Both the position numbers and the translations under genes were made by a program. A stretch of 54,692 nucleotides of DNA. It comes from Bacteroidia bacterium (GTDB lineage Bacteria; Bacteroidota; Bacteroidia; SpSt-205). The notes beneath the pieces were generated by a model. The model did no database searches. It was given only the letters and a program-made list of their open reading frames with translations, and had not been told where the DNA came from. Position 1 is the first letter of the stretch. Every line of letters begins with the position of its first letter. Below are positions 1-8,747 of the stretch, in pieces. The stretch is taken from NCBI GenBank assembly GCA_025054525.1, contig JANWZJ010000004.1, positions 14,092-68,783 on the forward strand, read 5' to 3'.

Positions 1-58
1 TCGGGAACGCTTGGTGGGGCACCCGCTTTGGTAATTGGTGGATTCTTTTTTTTGTGGT

Positions 59-77
59 GTGGGGGGGTGGCCCCCAC
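59..77. other. GC-rich hairpin downstream of thiL
   Basis: A perfect 7-bp inverted repeat (GTGGGGG at 59-65 with CCCCCAC at 71-77, loop of 5) lies just past the thiL stop. A run of eight T precedes it on the plus strand, but no T-run follows it in either direction, so it is not a canonical intrinsic terminator. It may still act as a 3'-end structure for thiL. A short open frame at 2-34 could be the tail of an incoming plus-strand gene, but it is too short to name. Confidence 0.35.
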
Positions 78-104
78 CTGGGGGGCCGACCAGCCCCATT
101 CGCT

Positions 105-1118
105 TTATCCCCCCTGCCGCCCCTGCAAACTATCCCACCCCAAACGCTCTACCTTCATCACATTTCCCTCAGGGTCTTCTAAAATCACCTCAAGCCCTTC
201 TGTAGCGTATCCTATGACGTGAATTTGTGTCTCTCGCCGCAGTGTCTCATAAGCAGACAAAGGCGCGGTGAAGAGAAGCTCATATTCTTCTCCCCCATAT
301 AGCAGGAACGCTGTAAGCGGCATATGAAAAAGCTCCGCTACTTGCTGCGTTTGTGCATGAAAAGGTAGCCTGTCCAAATAGATATGAAACCCGACTTTAG
401 AGGCCTTAGCGAGCGCATGAAGTCCCGCTGCTAAACCATCTGACAAATCAATCATACTGGTAGGCATTACTGCAATTTCTCGCAGACGAGCCACTATATC
501 ACAGCGGGGTTCTGGCTTAAGCTGGCGACTAATGATGTAGGTGAATTCAGCAACGTCAGGTTGCATCTCAGGATGCTGGAGAAATACCGCTTTTTCTCGC
601 TGGAGGATTTTCAGACCTGCATATGCTCCGCCCAAGTCTCCCGTAACGCATACCAGCTCATTCACAGAAGCACCTCTCCGATAGGTAATTTTTTCTTTTT
701 CAACCCGCCCCACCACCCCCACATTTAGCCACAGAGCATTAGCAGAAGAGACATCCCCCCCTATCACCCCCACGTTATACTTCTCCTCTACTTTACGGAG
801 ACCTTCATATAGCTTCTCCAAGTAATCTGGGCTCACATAAGAGGGCACTCCTAAGGAAACCACCAGAAAAAGAGGTTCTCCGTTCATAGCGCATATGTCG
901 CTGATAGCACTGGCCGCAGCTTTATAGCCGATGTACTGAGGGGCATGATATACCCTGTCAAAGTCCCAGTGCTCGTGCAGAGTATCTACAGAAAGAAGTC
1001 CAAGGTATTTCTCATCCCACTCCCATACTGCTGCATCATCTCCTATGCCCTCTATGACAAGGCTATGCGAACCTTTTAGACGGCTTGCCAGCCTCTGAAT
1101 AAGTTCCTCTTCTCTCAC
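105..1118 (-). CDS. thiL: Thiamine-monophosphate kinase ThiL
   Basis: 337 aa, the usual ThiL length. ThiL phosphorylates thiamine monophosphate to thiamine diphosphate with ATP in the cytoplasm, the last step of the pathway. The PurM/ThiL fold is recognisable from the N-terminal GIGDDAAV (about 24-31), the metal-binding SVDT segment (about 43-46), GGDVSSA (about 120) and the C-terminal DLSDGL motif (about 224). The start is a GTG overlapping the nadA stop as GTGA, so it is probably translated from the nadA mRNA by coupling. No TPP riboswitch is visible, and the other thiamine genes are not nearby. Confidence 0.93.
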   Translation of the reverse strand: MREEELIQRLASRLKGSHSLVIEGIGDDAAVWEWDEKYLGLLSVDTLHEHWDFDRVYHAPQYIGYKAAASAISDICAMNGEPLFLVVSLGVPSYVSPDYLEKLYEGLRKVEEKYNVGVIGGDVSSANALWLNVGVVGRVEKEKITYRRGASVNELVCVTGDLGGAYAGLKILQREKAVFLQHPEMQPDVAEFTYIISRQLKPEPRCDIVARLREIAVMPTSMIDLSDGLAAGLHALAKASKVGFHIYLDRLPFHAQTQQVAELFHMPLTAFLLYGGEEYELLFTAPLSAYETLRRETQIHVIGYATEGLEVILEDPEGNVMKVERLGWDSLQGRQGG

Positions 1119-2149
1119 TTCTTGAGGATGCCCAAAGCTCGGCTCATCTCTAACATACGCTCTATGGGTCTGCGTGCCAATTCTATTGTCTGCTCATCCA
1201 GAGTCACCTCGGGTGCTTCATAAATGAGGGCGTTGTAGATTTTCTCCAGTGTGTTGAGTTTCATGTGAGGGCAAGTATTACAGCTACACGAATACTCTGA
1301 AGGAGCCGCTACGAGGTCTTTGTCAGGGGCTCTCTTACGCATCTGATGTAAGATACCTGGCTCTGTTGCTACGATAAACTGCTTAGCGGGAGACTGCACT
1401 ACATAGTTGAGCAAGGCAGAAGTGGAGCCAATAAAATCCGCATGCTCTAAGACCGAGGGCTCACACTCAGGATGCGCAATCAGTAGTGCATCGGGATATT
1501 TCTCTCGGAGCTGGCGTATCTTCTGGTAGGAAAATATCGTATGTACCATACATACCCCATCCCAGAGCACCATTTCTCGTCCAGACTTGTGCATTACATA
1601 GGCTCCCAAGTTCTTATCGGGTGCAAATATGAGCTTCCAGTCTGCAGGAAGCGCTTGCACAATAGCCGCTGCATTAGAGGATGTTACAATAATATCGCTC
1701 ATCGCTTTTACAGCGGCTGAAGTATTGATATAGCTGACTACTTTGTACTCAGGATATTGGGCTTTGAACTGAGCAAACCGCTCTGGGGGACAACTGTCCG
1801 AAAGAGAGCAGCCTGCATTTAGGTCGGGTATCAAGACTTTCTTCGTGGGATTGAGAATCTTGGCGGTTTCTGCCATGAAGTGAACGCCCGCAAAAACAAT
1901 TATGTCAGCTTGGGTCTGCGCTGCTTTCTGCGATAACTCTAAGCTATCCCCTACAAAGTCCGCTATGTCCTGAATATCCGCATCCTGATAATAGTGCGCC
2001 AGAAGAATAGCATTCTTCTCCTTCTTGACACGCTCTATCTCAGCAAAGAGGTCTATCCCCAAAGGCGGCTCTACAGGAACATACCCGTACTCCTCCACCC
2101 ATTTTTGAATTTGTTCTCTGTTGAGTGGGGCTGTGGATATGTGGAACAT
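1115..2149 (-). CDS. nadA: Quinolinate synthase NadA
   Basis: 344 aa from the chosen start. NadA condenses iminoaspartate with dihydroxyacetone phosphate to quinolinate in de novo NAD synthesis and carries a 4Fe-4S cluster. Seen: the N-terminal [11 protein letters not shown] block, the CSLSDSC region, and the C-terminal [10 protein letters not shown] segment that holds cluster cysteines. The frame is open 15 codons further upstream, but the ATG at 2149 is preferred: a complete Bacteroidota promoter (TTTG, 19 bases, TATTTTTG) lies just upstream and would exclude the longer form. First gene of the nadA-thiL unit. nadB is not in the window. Confidence 0.95.
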   Translation of the reverse strand: MFHISTAPLNREQIQKWVEEYGYVPVEPPLGIDLFAEIERVKKEKNAILLAHYYQDADIQDIADFVGDSLELSQKAAQTQADIIVFAGVHFMAETAKILNPTKKVLIPDLNAGCSLSDSCPPERFAQFKAQYPEYKVVSYINTSAAVKAMSDIIVTSSNAAAIVQALPADWKLIFAPDKNLGAYVMHKSGREMVLWDGVCMVHTIFSYQKIRQLREKYPDALLIAHPECEPSVLEHADFIGSTSALLNYVVQSPAKQFIVATEPGILHQMRKRAPDKDLVAAPSEYSCSCNTCPHMKLNTLEKIYNALIYEAPEVTLDEQTIELARRPIERMLEMSRALGILKK

Positions 2150-2160
2150 ACTTACCCTAA

Positions 2161-2191
2161 CAAAAATACTACTCTGTCTCTCAGGGACAAA
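2161..2191 (-). promoter_or_regulatory. Promoter of nadA
   Basis: On the minus strand TTTG (2188-2191) is followed after exactly 19 bases by TATTTTTG (2161-2168). This matches the Bacteroidota primary sigma consensus TTTG-N19/20-TAnnTTTG. The nadA ATG follows 11 bases after the -7 element, so the 5' leader should be only a few bases. It also rules out the longer nadA start at 2194. Confidence 0.75.
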
Positions 2192-2300
2192 CATTATGAG
2201 AGGGGCTATGGATTAAGTGAAGAAGTACATGGGAAACGCAGGGGAAGGATAAACCCTCTATAACTTAGCTAACCCTCTTGCCCACCTTCTCTTCTTAGGT

Positions 2301-3467
2301 ATGCCCAAGATTATCCACTGCATCCTCCACAATCTTTTCCATGATCAGCGTTTGCATCGTATAGCGCTTACGCTCTCCGAAAAGTACGAGGTAGAGGTGG
2401 TAGGAATAAACCGAGGGAAAGAGTCCCCTCTACCTCAGCGACCCTATAGAATGCACAGGCTATTTATACCTATCCGGCGAGGGCCTCTCTTCTTCCTGAT
2501 AGGCAACTTTCGCTTCTTTTGGTTTCTGCTCTGGAGAAGATGGGATGGAGTAATAGCTTATGATTTAGCAGCTCTACCGGGATGTTGGCTGGCAGCGTTT
2601 CTGCGTAGAAAGCCTATCCTCTTAGATAGCCGAGAACTTTTCACGCAGACCCCTTTCCTTGTTCATCGTCCTCTGGTGCGCAGGATATGGGAACTTGCAG
2701 AGCGTCTATTGTATCCCAGGGTGGCTTATATTATCACAGTGAGCCCGCCTATCGCACGATATTATCAGCAGCGCTACCGCAAACCCACTTGGCTGGTCTA
2801 TAATCTTCCTCCCCGAGCCCAAACCCTTAACGAGCCCTCCCTCTCTCGTAAGCTCCTTCTCTATCAAGGTATGCTTCATCCTTATCGCGGGTTGGAGGAG
2901 GTAATCGCAGCTATGGCATATGCCGAAGGTTGGAGTTTGTGGGTTTTAGGTGATGGGCCTCTTCGCCCTAAGTTAGAGCAGCTTATCCAGCGGTACAACC
3001 TCCAAGAGAGAGTACGACTCTGGGGAATGGTTTCTCCCGAAGAGCTACCTTCCTACACCAAGCAGGCTACATTTGGTATTTCAGGGGAACTGCCTCACGG
3101 TCTCAATCACACCTACGCCATGCCCAATAAGTTCTTTGACTATCTTCAGCAGGGCATTCCAGTATTAGTAGGAGAAGCCCCCCTTCTTCAGAAGTTAGTG
3201 CGTTACTATCGGTGCGGAGCGATTGTGTCTCCCTGGCATCCTGAGCATATAGCCAAGTTCTTGCAGAATTCAGACCTCCTGAATACTGAATATGGGGTAT
3301 GGGTAGAGAATGCTCGCAAAGCTGCCTCGCTTTTCCACTGGGACACTCAAAAGGGTTGTCTCCTTCGCTGGGTAGAATATGCCTTGGAGCGAAAATCCCT
3401 CCCTCCTCAGCAGGAGGAAGTAGCTTGTCGGGTGGTTTCGGAGATAGCCCGCGTTTTGGAGGGATGA
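2301..3467 (+). CDS. GT4-type glycosyltransferase
   Basis: 388 aa with a GT-B fold pattern. The N-terminal half has a hydrophobic membrane-associating stretch (FFLIGNFRFFWFLLW, about 66-80). The C-terminal half has the family 4 signature: GMLHPYRGLEEVI (about 191), WVLGDGPLRPKLE (about 214), RLWGMVSPEELPSY and a late acidic nucleotide-sugar region. It probably moves a sugar from a nucleotide donor to a lipid or glycan acceptor at the inner membrane face; the substrate cannot be read from sequence. No exact TAnnTTTG lies close to the ATG. The nearest candidate, TAACTTAG at 2261-2268, is 32 bases away, unlike most genes here. Its 3' end contains the lipA promoter. Confidence 0.85.
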   Translation: MPKIIHCILHNLFHDQRLHRIALTLSEKYEVEVVGINRGKESPLPQRPYRMHRLFIPIRRGPLFFLIGNFRFFWFLLWRRWDGVIAYDLAALPGCWLAAFLRRKPILLDSRELFTQTPFLVHRPLVRRIWELAERLLYPRVAYIITVSPPIARYYQQRYRKPTWLVYNLPPRAQTLNEPSLSRKLLLYQGMLHPYRGLEEVIAAMAYAEGWSLWVLGDGPLRPKLEQLIQRYNLQERVRLWGMVSPEELPSYTKQATFGISGELPHGLNHTYAMPNKFFDYLQQGIPVLVGEAPLLQKLVRYYRCGAIVSPWHPEHIAKFLQNSDLLNTEYGVWVENARKAASLFHWDTQKGCLLRWVEYALERKSLPPQQEEVACRVVSEIARVLEG

Positions 3468-3483
3468 AGATGTGGTATATTTG
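3455..3483 (+). promoter_or_regulatory. Promoter of lipA
   Basis: TTTG at 3455-3458, 17 bases, then TATATTTG at 3476-3483, ending 10 bases before the lipA ATG. The upstream half lies inside the last codons of the glycosyltransferase gene. Confidence 0.65.
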
Positions 3484-3493
3484 AAGAGATTGT

Positions 3494-4357
3494 ATGAGTA
3501 CCTCCACTACGAGGAGACCTGCGTGGCTGCGAGTGAAGCTACCCTCTGGGGAGAATTACCGATTCGTCCGTAAAGTCATAGATGAACATCGCCTGCACAC
3601 GGTATGCGAGAGTGCCCATTGCCCTAATATGGGCGAGTGCTGGGGTGCAGGGACAGCTACGTTTATGATTCTGGGCAACATCTGTACGCGTTCCTGCGGA
3701 TTCTGTGCCGTGATGACGGGCAGGCCTACAGAGTTAGACTGGGAAGAGCCTGAGCGGGTAGCCCAAGCTGTAGAGCTTATGAGGCTTAAGCACTGCGTCA
3801 TCACCTCTGTCAATAGAGATGAGCTTAAGGATGGTGGCGCGGAGATATGGGCGCGCACCGTACGGGCTATCAAGCAGCGTATGCCAGAGACTACCATAGA
3901 AGTACTTCTCCCTGACTTCAAGGGGAACTGGGACGCTCTATACCGAGTCTTGGAAGAAAAGCCCGATGTAGTTTCCCATAATATGGAGACTGTGAAGCGG
4001 CTCTATCGGCAAGTTCGCCCCCAAGCCAAGTATGAACGCAGCTTAGAGCAAATTCGCCGCACGAGCGAGGCTGGTTTTCGCACCAAATCAGGCGCTATGC
4101 TTGGCTTAGGAGAAACACACGAAGAAGTGCTGGAACTGATGCAGGACCTTTTGGAGAATGGATGTCAAGTCCTCACACTGGGTCAGTACCTTCAGCCTAC
4201 CCCTGCGCACTTACCTGTTATTCGTTTCATATCTCCGCAGGAGTTTGACGAATATGCCCAGATAGGTTATCAAATGGGCTTTGATTACGTGGAAAGCGGT
4301 CCGTTAGTGCGCTCTTCCTATCACTCGGAGCGGCATGTGAAGCCCCGAAGCACATGA
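3494..4357 (+). CDS. lipA: Lipoyl synthase LipA
   Basis: 287 aa, full length. Radical SAM enzyme that inserts two sulfurs into octanoyl groups on lipoyl domains of 2-oxoacid dehydrogenases and the glycine cleavage H protein. Both clusters are visible: the auxiliary cluster cysteines C38, C43 and C49 (CxxxxCxxxxxC), the radical SAM cysteines C64, C68 and C71 (CxxxCxxC), and the C-terminal RSSYH motif whose serine ligates the auxiliary cluster. Its stop overlaps the start of the BatA-like gene by four bases. lipB is not in the window. Confidence 0.97.
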   Translation: MSTSTTRRPAWLRVKLPSGENYRFVRKVIDEHRLHTVCESAHCPNMGECWGAGTATFMILGNICTRSCGFCAVMTGRPTELDWEEPERVAQAVELMRLKHCVITSVNRDELKDGGAEIWARTVRAIKQRMPETTIEVLLPDFKGNWDALYRVLEEKPDVVSHNMETVKRLYRQVRPQAKYERSLEQIRRTSEAGFRTKSGAMLGLGETHEEVLELMQDLLENGCQVLTLGQYLQPTPAHLPVIRFISPQEFDEYAQIGYQMGFDYVESGPLVRSSYHSERHVKPRST

Positions 4358-6336
4358 GTTTTCTCTTTCCTGCGTTTTTATGGGGGCTGCTCGCCATAGC
4401 TGTGCCCATTATAGTCCATTTCTTTTACTTACGCCGAGCGAAACCCTATGAGTTTTCCCGCACGCTCTTAGTAGAAAAGCTCAAGCAAGCCAGTCGCCCT
4501 TATCTCCGCTTGCGTCACTGGATACTTCTCCTGATACGCATAGGCATAGTAATAGCGATAGTATTTGCCTTCGCTAAGCCCCAGTGGGGTCAAAATGCCC
4601 TAAAGACAGAACGAGGCGCCTCCGTGCTAATAGTGTGGGATGTCTCTCCCTCCATGCATCCCTACATGGAAGCAGCCCGTGCCCTACTCCAGAAGGTACT
4701 TGAGCAAGACCCACCTGCTTATGAGTATCGCCTTTTGACCACAGATAGTCATATACCCAAGGGAGGGTTTGTCAGTGCCCGCGCCCTCTCTGAAAAAATC
4801 AGCCAAGTTCAGCCCGCCAGCATGGGATATCCTATCGCTTCTGTTCTTAGCCAACCAGATTTTCTCTTTGAAGGCGCCTCCTACAAAGCTCGTAGAGTTT
4901 ATATCGTCTCCGACCAGCAAGCCAGCTCCATGGGAGATTTAGCGAAACTTTCCCCTGAGAAGTTAGGTACAATTACTCTTTTGTCCTATCCTCTTATTAC
5001 CCGCCGACCTAATGCATGGGTGGATACCCTTAGCGTACGCCCAGTACCCGAAGGAATTCTTCTCAGCTACGCCCTCAAAATGCATGACCTTGCCTCTTGC
5101 CGAGTGAAGGTAGGAACGCAAAAGTATCTCCTGTCTGCAGGTCTGCACCAAACTTCATTCAAACTAAGCGTTCCTTTCACAGAGTTGCAGATAGAAGGGG
5201 ATGCAGTAAGCATAGATAATCGTCTCTTTATAGGTAGTGCCCTTTCTTACAGCTATGATAGGCCTCAGATTGTATGGGAGCGGCTTCCCTCTTGTATTGG
5301 AGCTGACTGGCAACGCCTCCATGAAATCATGGGACTGACCCCTCAACTCTCAGACAAAATACATGTCTCGCCTGATTTGCGGATAATGATAAGGGAAATA
5401 AAGGACATATTCTCAGAGCCAGAGCTTCGGTGGATCACAGGGGGAGGCACGCTTGTCGCTTTCCCTCCTTCGGGGCTTACTGTTCAGCAGTGGCAATCTT
5501 GTTTCCTCTCCAATGAGGTAACCTTAGAACAAGTATGGAGAGGGTACGAAAGTGTGCGCTTGCGTCCTGGAGAGCATGCCTTCTGGGAAGGGGTATTCCT
5601 TCCCTCGGCTCGAGAAGGAGCTCTTCTCCCAGAACCTCTCCATCTCACACAGTGGTATGCTTTCCGTGCAAAAGCTGCTTTACCCCTGCTCTGGGATGAA
5701 AAAGGGCGCATTCTCCTGCAGGAAATACCCTTCGGTAAGGGAAAAATCTATCTCTTCAGCGTGCCATGCCAAGTTCTCTTTGCCAGCCGGCACAGCCTAC
5801 TTGTGCCCCTACTGGACAAACTGTATCGCAGCGGGACAACCGATTTTTCTCGTTGGACGGTACATTTAGGTAGCCAACATACTTTATCCCTTCGGAGTAC
5901 CTCTAATGAACCTCCGCTTCTGCGGCATCTCTATGAGAAATTTGAATACATCCCTCCTCATGCTATTCAAGGGGAGCAGACTATATTGTATTTAGGGCAA
6001 GAGCCCATTCCAGCGGGGATTTATGAGGTTTATATAGGCAAGGATAAGCAAGGTTACCTGGGGGTAAATATTCCTCATGCCGAGTCATCCCCTGAGACAT
6101 ACGAGATAGAGTACTGGAACCGATATGGCTTTTCGGTGGAAGTGGTATCTCAGGAGCGCGGCGCTATTTCACGCAGAGAAGGGTTCCCTTGGCGCAGCTA
6201 CTGGATGTGGTTGGGAATCGCCTTAGCGCTTATCCTTCTGGAAGTCTTCTGGGCGCGCCGGCTGCTGCGTCCCACTACTTTATCTCCACTGCAAACCGCC
6301 TCCGCACCTCCTTCCCTGACGATGGGTAGTAAATGA
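4354..6336 (+). CDS. BatA-like membrane protein with vWA-type domain
   Basis: 660 aa. The N-terminus is the BatA (aerotolerance regulator N-terminal) domain: [28 protein letters not shown] forms membrane segment 1, and a second membrane segment lies at about 57-74. A von Willebrand A-like domain begins at about 88, where DVSPS replaces the usual DxSxS metal-binding motif. A long beta-rich periplasmic part follows and a last membrane helix lies near 617-635. The family is common in Bacteroidota, often with MoxR ATPase, DUF58, DUF4175 and DUF4159 proteins. DUF4175-like and DUF4159 genes are present elsewhere in this window, but no MoxR. Molecular role unproven. Its last 62 bases overlap the convergent gene at 6275. 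Confidence 0.8.
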   Translation: MSFLFPAFLWGLLAIAVPIIVHFFYLRRAKPYEFSRTLLVEKLKQASRPYLRLRHWILLLIRIGIVIAIVFAFAKPQWGQNALKTERGASVLIVWDVSPSMHPYMEAARALLQKVLEQDPPAYEYRLLTTDSHIPKGGFVSARALSEKISQVQPASMGYPIASVLSQPDFLFEGASYKARRVYIVSDQQASSMGDLAKLSPEKLGTITLLSYPLITRRPNAWVDTLSVRPVPEGILLSYALKMHDLASCRVKVGTQKYLLSAGLHQTSFKLSVPFTELQIEGDAVSIDNRLFIGSALSYSYDRPQIVWERLPSCIGADWQRLHEIMGLTPQLSDKIHVSPDLRIMIREIKDIFSEPELRWITGGGTLVAFPPSGLTVQQWQSCFLSNEVTLEQVWRGYESVRLRPGEHAFWEGVFLPSAREGALLPEPLHLTQWYAFRAKAALPLLWDEKGRILLQEIPFGKGKIYLFSVPCQVLFASRHSLLVPLLDKLYRSGTTDFSRWTVHLGSQHTLSLRSTSNEPPLLRHLYEKFEYIPPHAIQGEQTILYLGQEPIPAGIYEVYIGKDKQGYLGVNIPHAESSPETYEIEYWNRYGFSVEVVSQERGAISRREGFPWRSYWMWLGIALALILLEVFWARRLLRPTTLSPLQTASAPPSLTMGSK

Positions 6337-6703
6337 CTTCTGCTGTGCCTTTGACCTTTCGGTCTCGGAGAGTAGCCTCTAACTCCAGTTCGCCCAACTC
6401 GTTAGAGTCATAAATCGCATGCCCTATGCTTTGTCCTGCTTTGAAGAGCCGAATAATGACCTTAGAATTAGGTCTCAACCCAGTTATGTGGATGTTATAA
6501 GTCTTCCCGCCCTCTATAATAAGCGGGTCTGCCCATGTGAAAGGCTTTCCGTTCACGGTGATAATAGCTTCTTCTCGCCGAGGCACGGAAGCTGTGGGGG
6601 CTGGCTGTTCGCCTTCCTCTCCAATCACTTCATCCTCATGCGAACTATGCTGGGCAAAGACGCCCGAAACCCACAGCCCTACAACGACTCCTATCCAACG
6701 CAT
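6275..6703 (-). CDS. Small secreted protein of unknown function
   Basis: 142 aa from the ATG at 6703. A signal peptide is clear (MRWIGVVVGLWVSGVFAQ), followed by an acidic, proline-rich linker (about 19-45) and a predicted beta-rich domain (about 48-142) that looks like a small immunoglobulin-like fold by pattern only. I do not recognise a family. The frame is open 23 codons further upstream, but TATATTTG lies 3 bases before the chosen ATG. The 3' end overlaps the BatA-like gene by 62 bases on the opposite strand. Confidence 0.65.
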   Translation of the reverse strand: MRWIGVVVGLWVSGVFAQHSSHEDEVIGEEGEQPAPTASVPRREEAIITVNGKPFTWADPLIIEGGKTYNIHITGLRPNSKVIIRLFKAGQSIGHAIYDSNELGELELEATLRDRKVKGTAEVIYYPSSGKEVRRRFAVEIK

Positions 6704-6706
6704 GGT

Positions 6707-6714
6707 CAAATATA
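6707..6714 (-). promoter_or_regulatory. -7 element of the small secreted protein gene
   Basis: Exact TATATTTG on the minus strand ending 3 bases before the ATG at 6703. No good TTTG at the -33 position was seen. A predicted start point at or next to the ATG implies a leaderless mRNA. Confidence 0.6.
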
Positions 6715-6798
6715 TGCGACTTTTGGCATAGTCTCTGAGCGTTGGATCCGGAAAAGAGTCTTCTATCGTCAAGGCTGTCTATCCCCAAGAAACTGCTT

Positions 6799-8706
6799 TT
6801 ACCATAGACCTATTATCCTCGGGATATCCCATATGTTGCGGTAGAATACACTCCATTTCCCTCGCTCTACCTGCCCTCGTTCTCGCTCCCAAAAATGTAA
6901 GGTGCGAGCCGGAAAGAAGTAGCCAAACCGATAGGAAGGATGCGGATGTTGGCACCCCTTCTTGCCTGCATGGCAGAGACGAGCTTGCTCTGCATGAGGA
7001 TAACGCACAGGTAATCGCTTAACTACTGCTTGTGCTTGACTTAGGGTTTGCCGGAGACTATCTATGTAAAGGGAACTTTTGTGATGGAGCAGGGCTTGTA
7101 GCCAGTAGTAGCGAAAAGTTACGCGCAGCCGAGTGATTTCCCATGCTGCTTCTAACTCATCCCATAATACTCTTCTCTCTGGGTCAAGAGGGGGGATAGC
7201 TGCATTCCAAGCAGCCCACTTGGCTAAAGCGGTCTGCATGCCCTCTATACGAGACTCCAAAATAGAACGATAGCGCTCTGGGCGACGGGCGATTTTCCAA
7301 GGAGGTGCGGGAAGCCGGGGCTGAAAGGGTGGAAGACGATTCCAGCTTATCTCATCTATAGGTGTAGTAGGCGTGATAAGGCTGAGTACATCCCTGCCTA
7401 CCATCAAGCTATCTTGAAATCGCACTATGGCATTCCACCGAGCTGTATCTCCCCCGAAAAGGCATACTAGTCCCTCTGCGGGAAAAGGGGTTTCTCCTTC
7501 TATCTTCCAGCTCCAACGAGCTACACTCCAATCAAAAAGCCAGTATCCCGCGTCCCATCCTGAAGAAAAGGTCAAGTGTCCTTCTGCTATGCCTTCTACC
7601 AAAAGGATGTCTTCTAGTCGGCTGCGCAAGTAGGAAAGAAGCCATACGGGTACGCTATTATCAAAGGTTACCCAATAGGCTGTCTCGGGATAATACCACA
7701 CACGGCGATGCGGCTTTTCGCCCACAAGGCTTTCATAGAGATGTCTAAAACTTTTACAGCGGTAGACGGGGGTGAAAGTATCTTGCAGTCCATAGCACAT
7801 GACGGAATGGACACAGAGCGTAACCTCTTTGGGCAGTTGAGAGGGGCGGAACGAGCCTACCGTGTAGGCTTCTGGGGGCACTACATGTTGGCGGGTCATG
7901 ACTTGCAGGCCCAGAGCCTTTGCGTAAGAAAGCAGGGTATCTATCCAGCGCCCCCAGTTTTTCCCTACGAACTCAGCCGAAGTGAGTTCTACATTCAAGT
8001 GGGTCGCTCCCGTGGAAGCAATTTGGCTCAGTCCCTGCCATAAGCGTTTCCTACGACTCTTCAAGCTATAACAGGGTAAAAGCTGGAAAGCCCGCTGCTG
8101 CTGCATGCGTAACGATAAATCTATGCCTACCTCTACGCCTCGTTCTCGGGCAAAAGCTACGATACGACGAAAGTAAGGCACCCAGTCTCGCAGCGAAACC
8201 GTACGCAGTAAGCAGAACTCAAAGTAGTTCTGACGATTGCGAGCCAGCCAGTCTATATAAGCTTTGACTTCAGCTTCAGCATTAGGAAAGAAGGGGGTGT
8301 GAAGCGCTTCTGTCAGTTCTATGGGGTGCTGAGTGTGTAAGTGAAATCCTCTGTATCTGAACCGTGGCACGACTTGGAGTTTATGCAGGGGTTTCGCAGG
8401 GGGGATGCGTAGTATAACCTTAGGATGAGGGAAGAGGAAACCATGTTTTGCCTCTAAGAGAAAGTAAAGTGCGTGTGCCCACCCGAAAAAATCAGAAGCC
8501 CGGAGTTGGCACCTTTCTGACAGCGGTTGAAGTTGTATGTTAGGGGTTGGCCCTTCCACCAGCTCTATGGTATCCCTAATCCCACCCACTCTGAGTAAGG
8601 AGTCAACATCATATAGGGCGGCTCTCAAGGGAGGAGGGTAGAGATGTGCTTGGCATGGTAGGACTTGCCCCGCACTCCATATCCAGAGTTGAAGCCACCA
8701 TCCCAT
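6799..8706 (-). CDS. Large secreted protein, possibly a GH20-like glycosidase
   Basis: About 635 aa from the ATG at 8706 (GTG and TTG codons lie just upstream). The N-terminus looks like a short signal peptide (MGWWLQLWIWSAGQVLPCQA). Residues about 95-125 carry a family-20-like transition, PRFRYRGFHLHTQ, which in GH20 enzymes marks the entry to the TIM barrel. After it come alternating hydrophobic strands and helices (YFEFCLL, VEVGIDLSL, THLNVELTSAEF, LQVMTRQHVV) consistent with a barrel, and a helical C-terminus. I cannot identify the paired acidic catalytic residues of GH20 with confidence, so the enzyme class is a guess. It is tryptophan-rich, as carbohydrate-binding proteins often are. 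Confidence 0.55.
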   Translation of the reverse strand: MGWWLQLWIWSAGQVLPCQAHLYPPPLRAALYDVDSLLRVGGIRDTIELVEGPTPNIQLQPLSERCQLRASDFFGWAHALYFLLEAKHGFLFPHPKVILRIPPAKPLHKLQVVPRFRYRGFHLHTQHPIELTEALHTPFFPNAEAEVKAYIDWLARNRQNYFEFCLLRTVSLRDWVPYFRRIVAFARERGVEVGIDLSLRMQQQRAFQLLPCYSLKSRRKRLWQGLSQIASTGATHLNVELTSAEFVGKNWGRWIDTLLSYAKALGLQVMTRQHVVPPEAYTVGSFRPSQLPKEVTLCVHSVMCYGLQDTFTPVYRCKSFRHLYESLVGEKPHRRVWYYPETAYWVTFDNSVPVWLLSYLRSRLEDILLVEGIAEGHLTFSSGWDAGYWLFDWSVARWSWKIEGETPFPAEGLVCLFGGDTARWNAIVRFQDSLMVGRDVLSLITPTTPIDEISWNRLPPFQPRLPAPPWKIARRPERYRSILESRIEGMQTALAKWAAWNAAIPPLDPERRVLWDELEAAWEITRLRVTFRYYWLQALLHHKSSLYIDSLRQTLSQAQAVVKRLPVRYPHAEQARLCHAGKKGCQHPHPSYRFGYFFPARTLHFWERERGQVERGKWSVFYRNIWDIPRIIGLW

Positions 8707-8731
8707 CACCTGCAATTATCCGCAAGTTCCG

Positions 8732-8739
8732 TAGCTTTG
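8732..8739 (+). promoter_or_regulatory. -7 element of gldE
   Basis: Exact TAGCTTTG ending 8 bases before the TTG start of gldE at 8748. At the expected -33 distance only a partial match (CCTG, 8709-8712, spacer 19) is seen. It lies inside the 41-base space to the divergent secreted-protein gene. Confidence 0.5.
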
Positions 8740-8747
8740 CCGAAGCG

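Noticed and set aside
2-34. Possible last codons of a plus-strand gene entering the window (stop at 32-34)
   Set aside because: Only ten codons are visible, so it cannot be tested; not listed as a gene.
28-222. Plus-strand open frame antisense to the thiL end
   Set aside because: Starts with a TTG in a T-rich run and is mostly the complement of conserved thiL codons; no domain.
3103-3507. 134-codon minus-strand frame over the glycosyltransferase/lipA junction
   Set aside because: Antisense to two well-supported genes; no family pattern.
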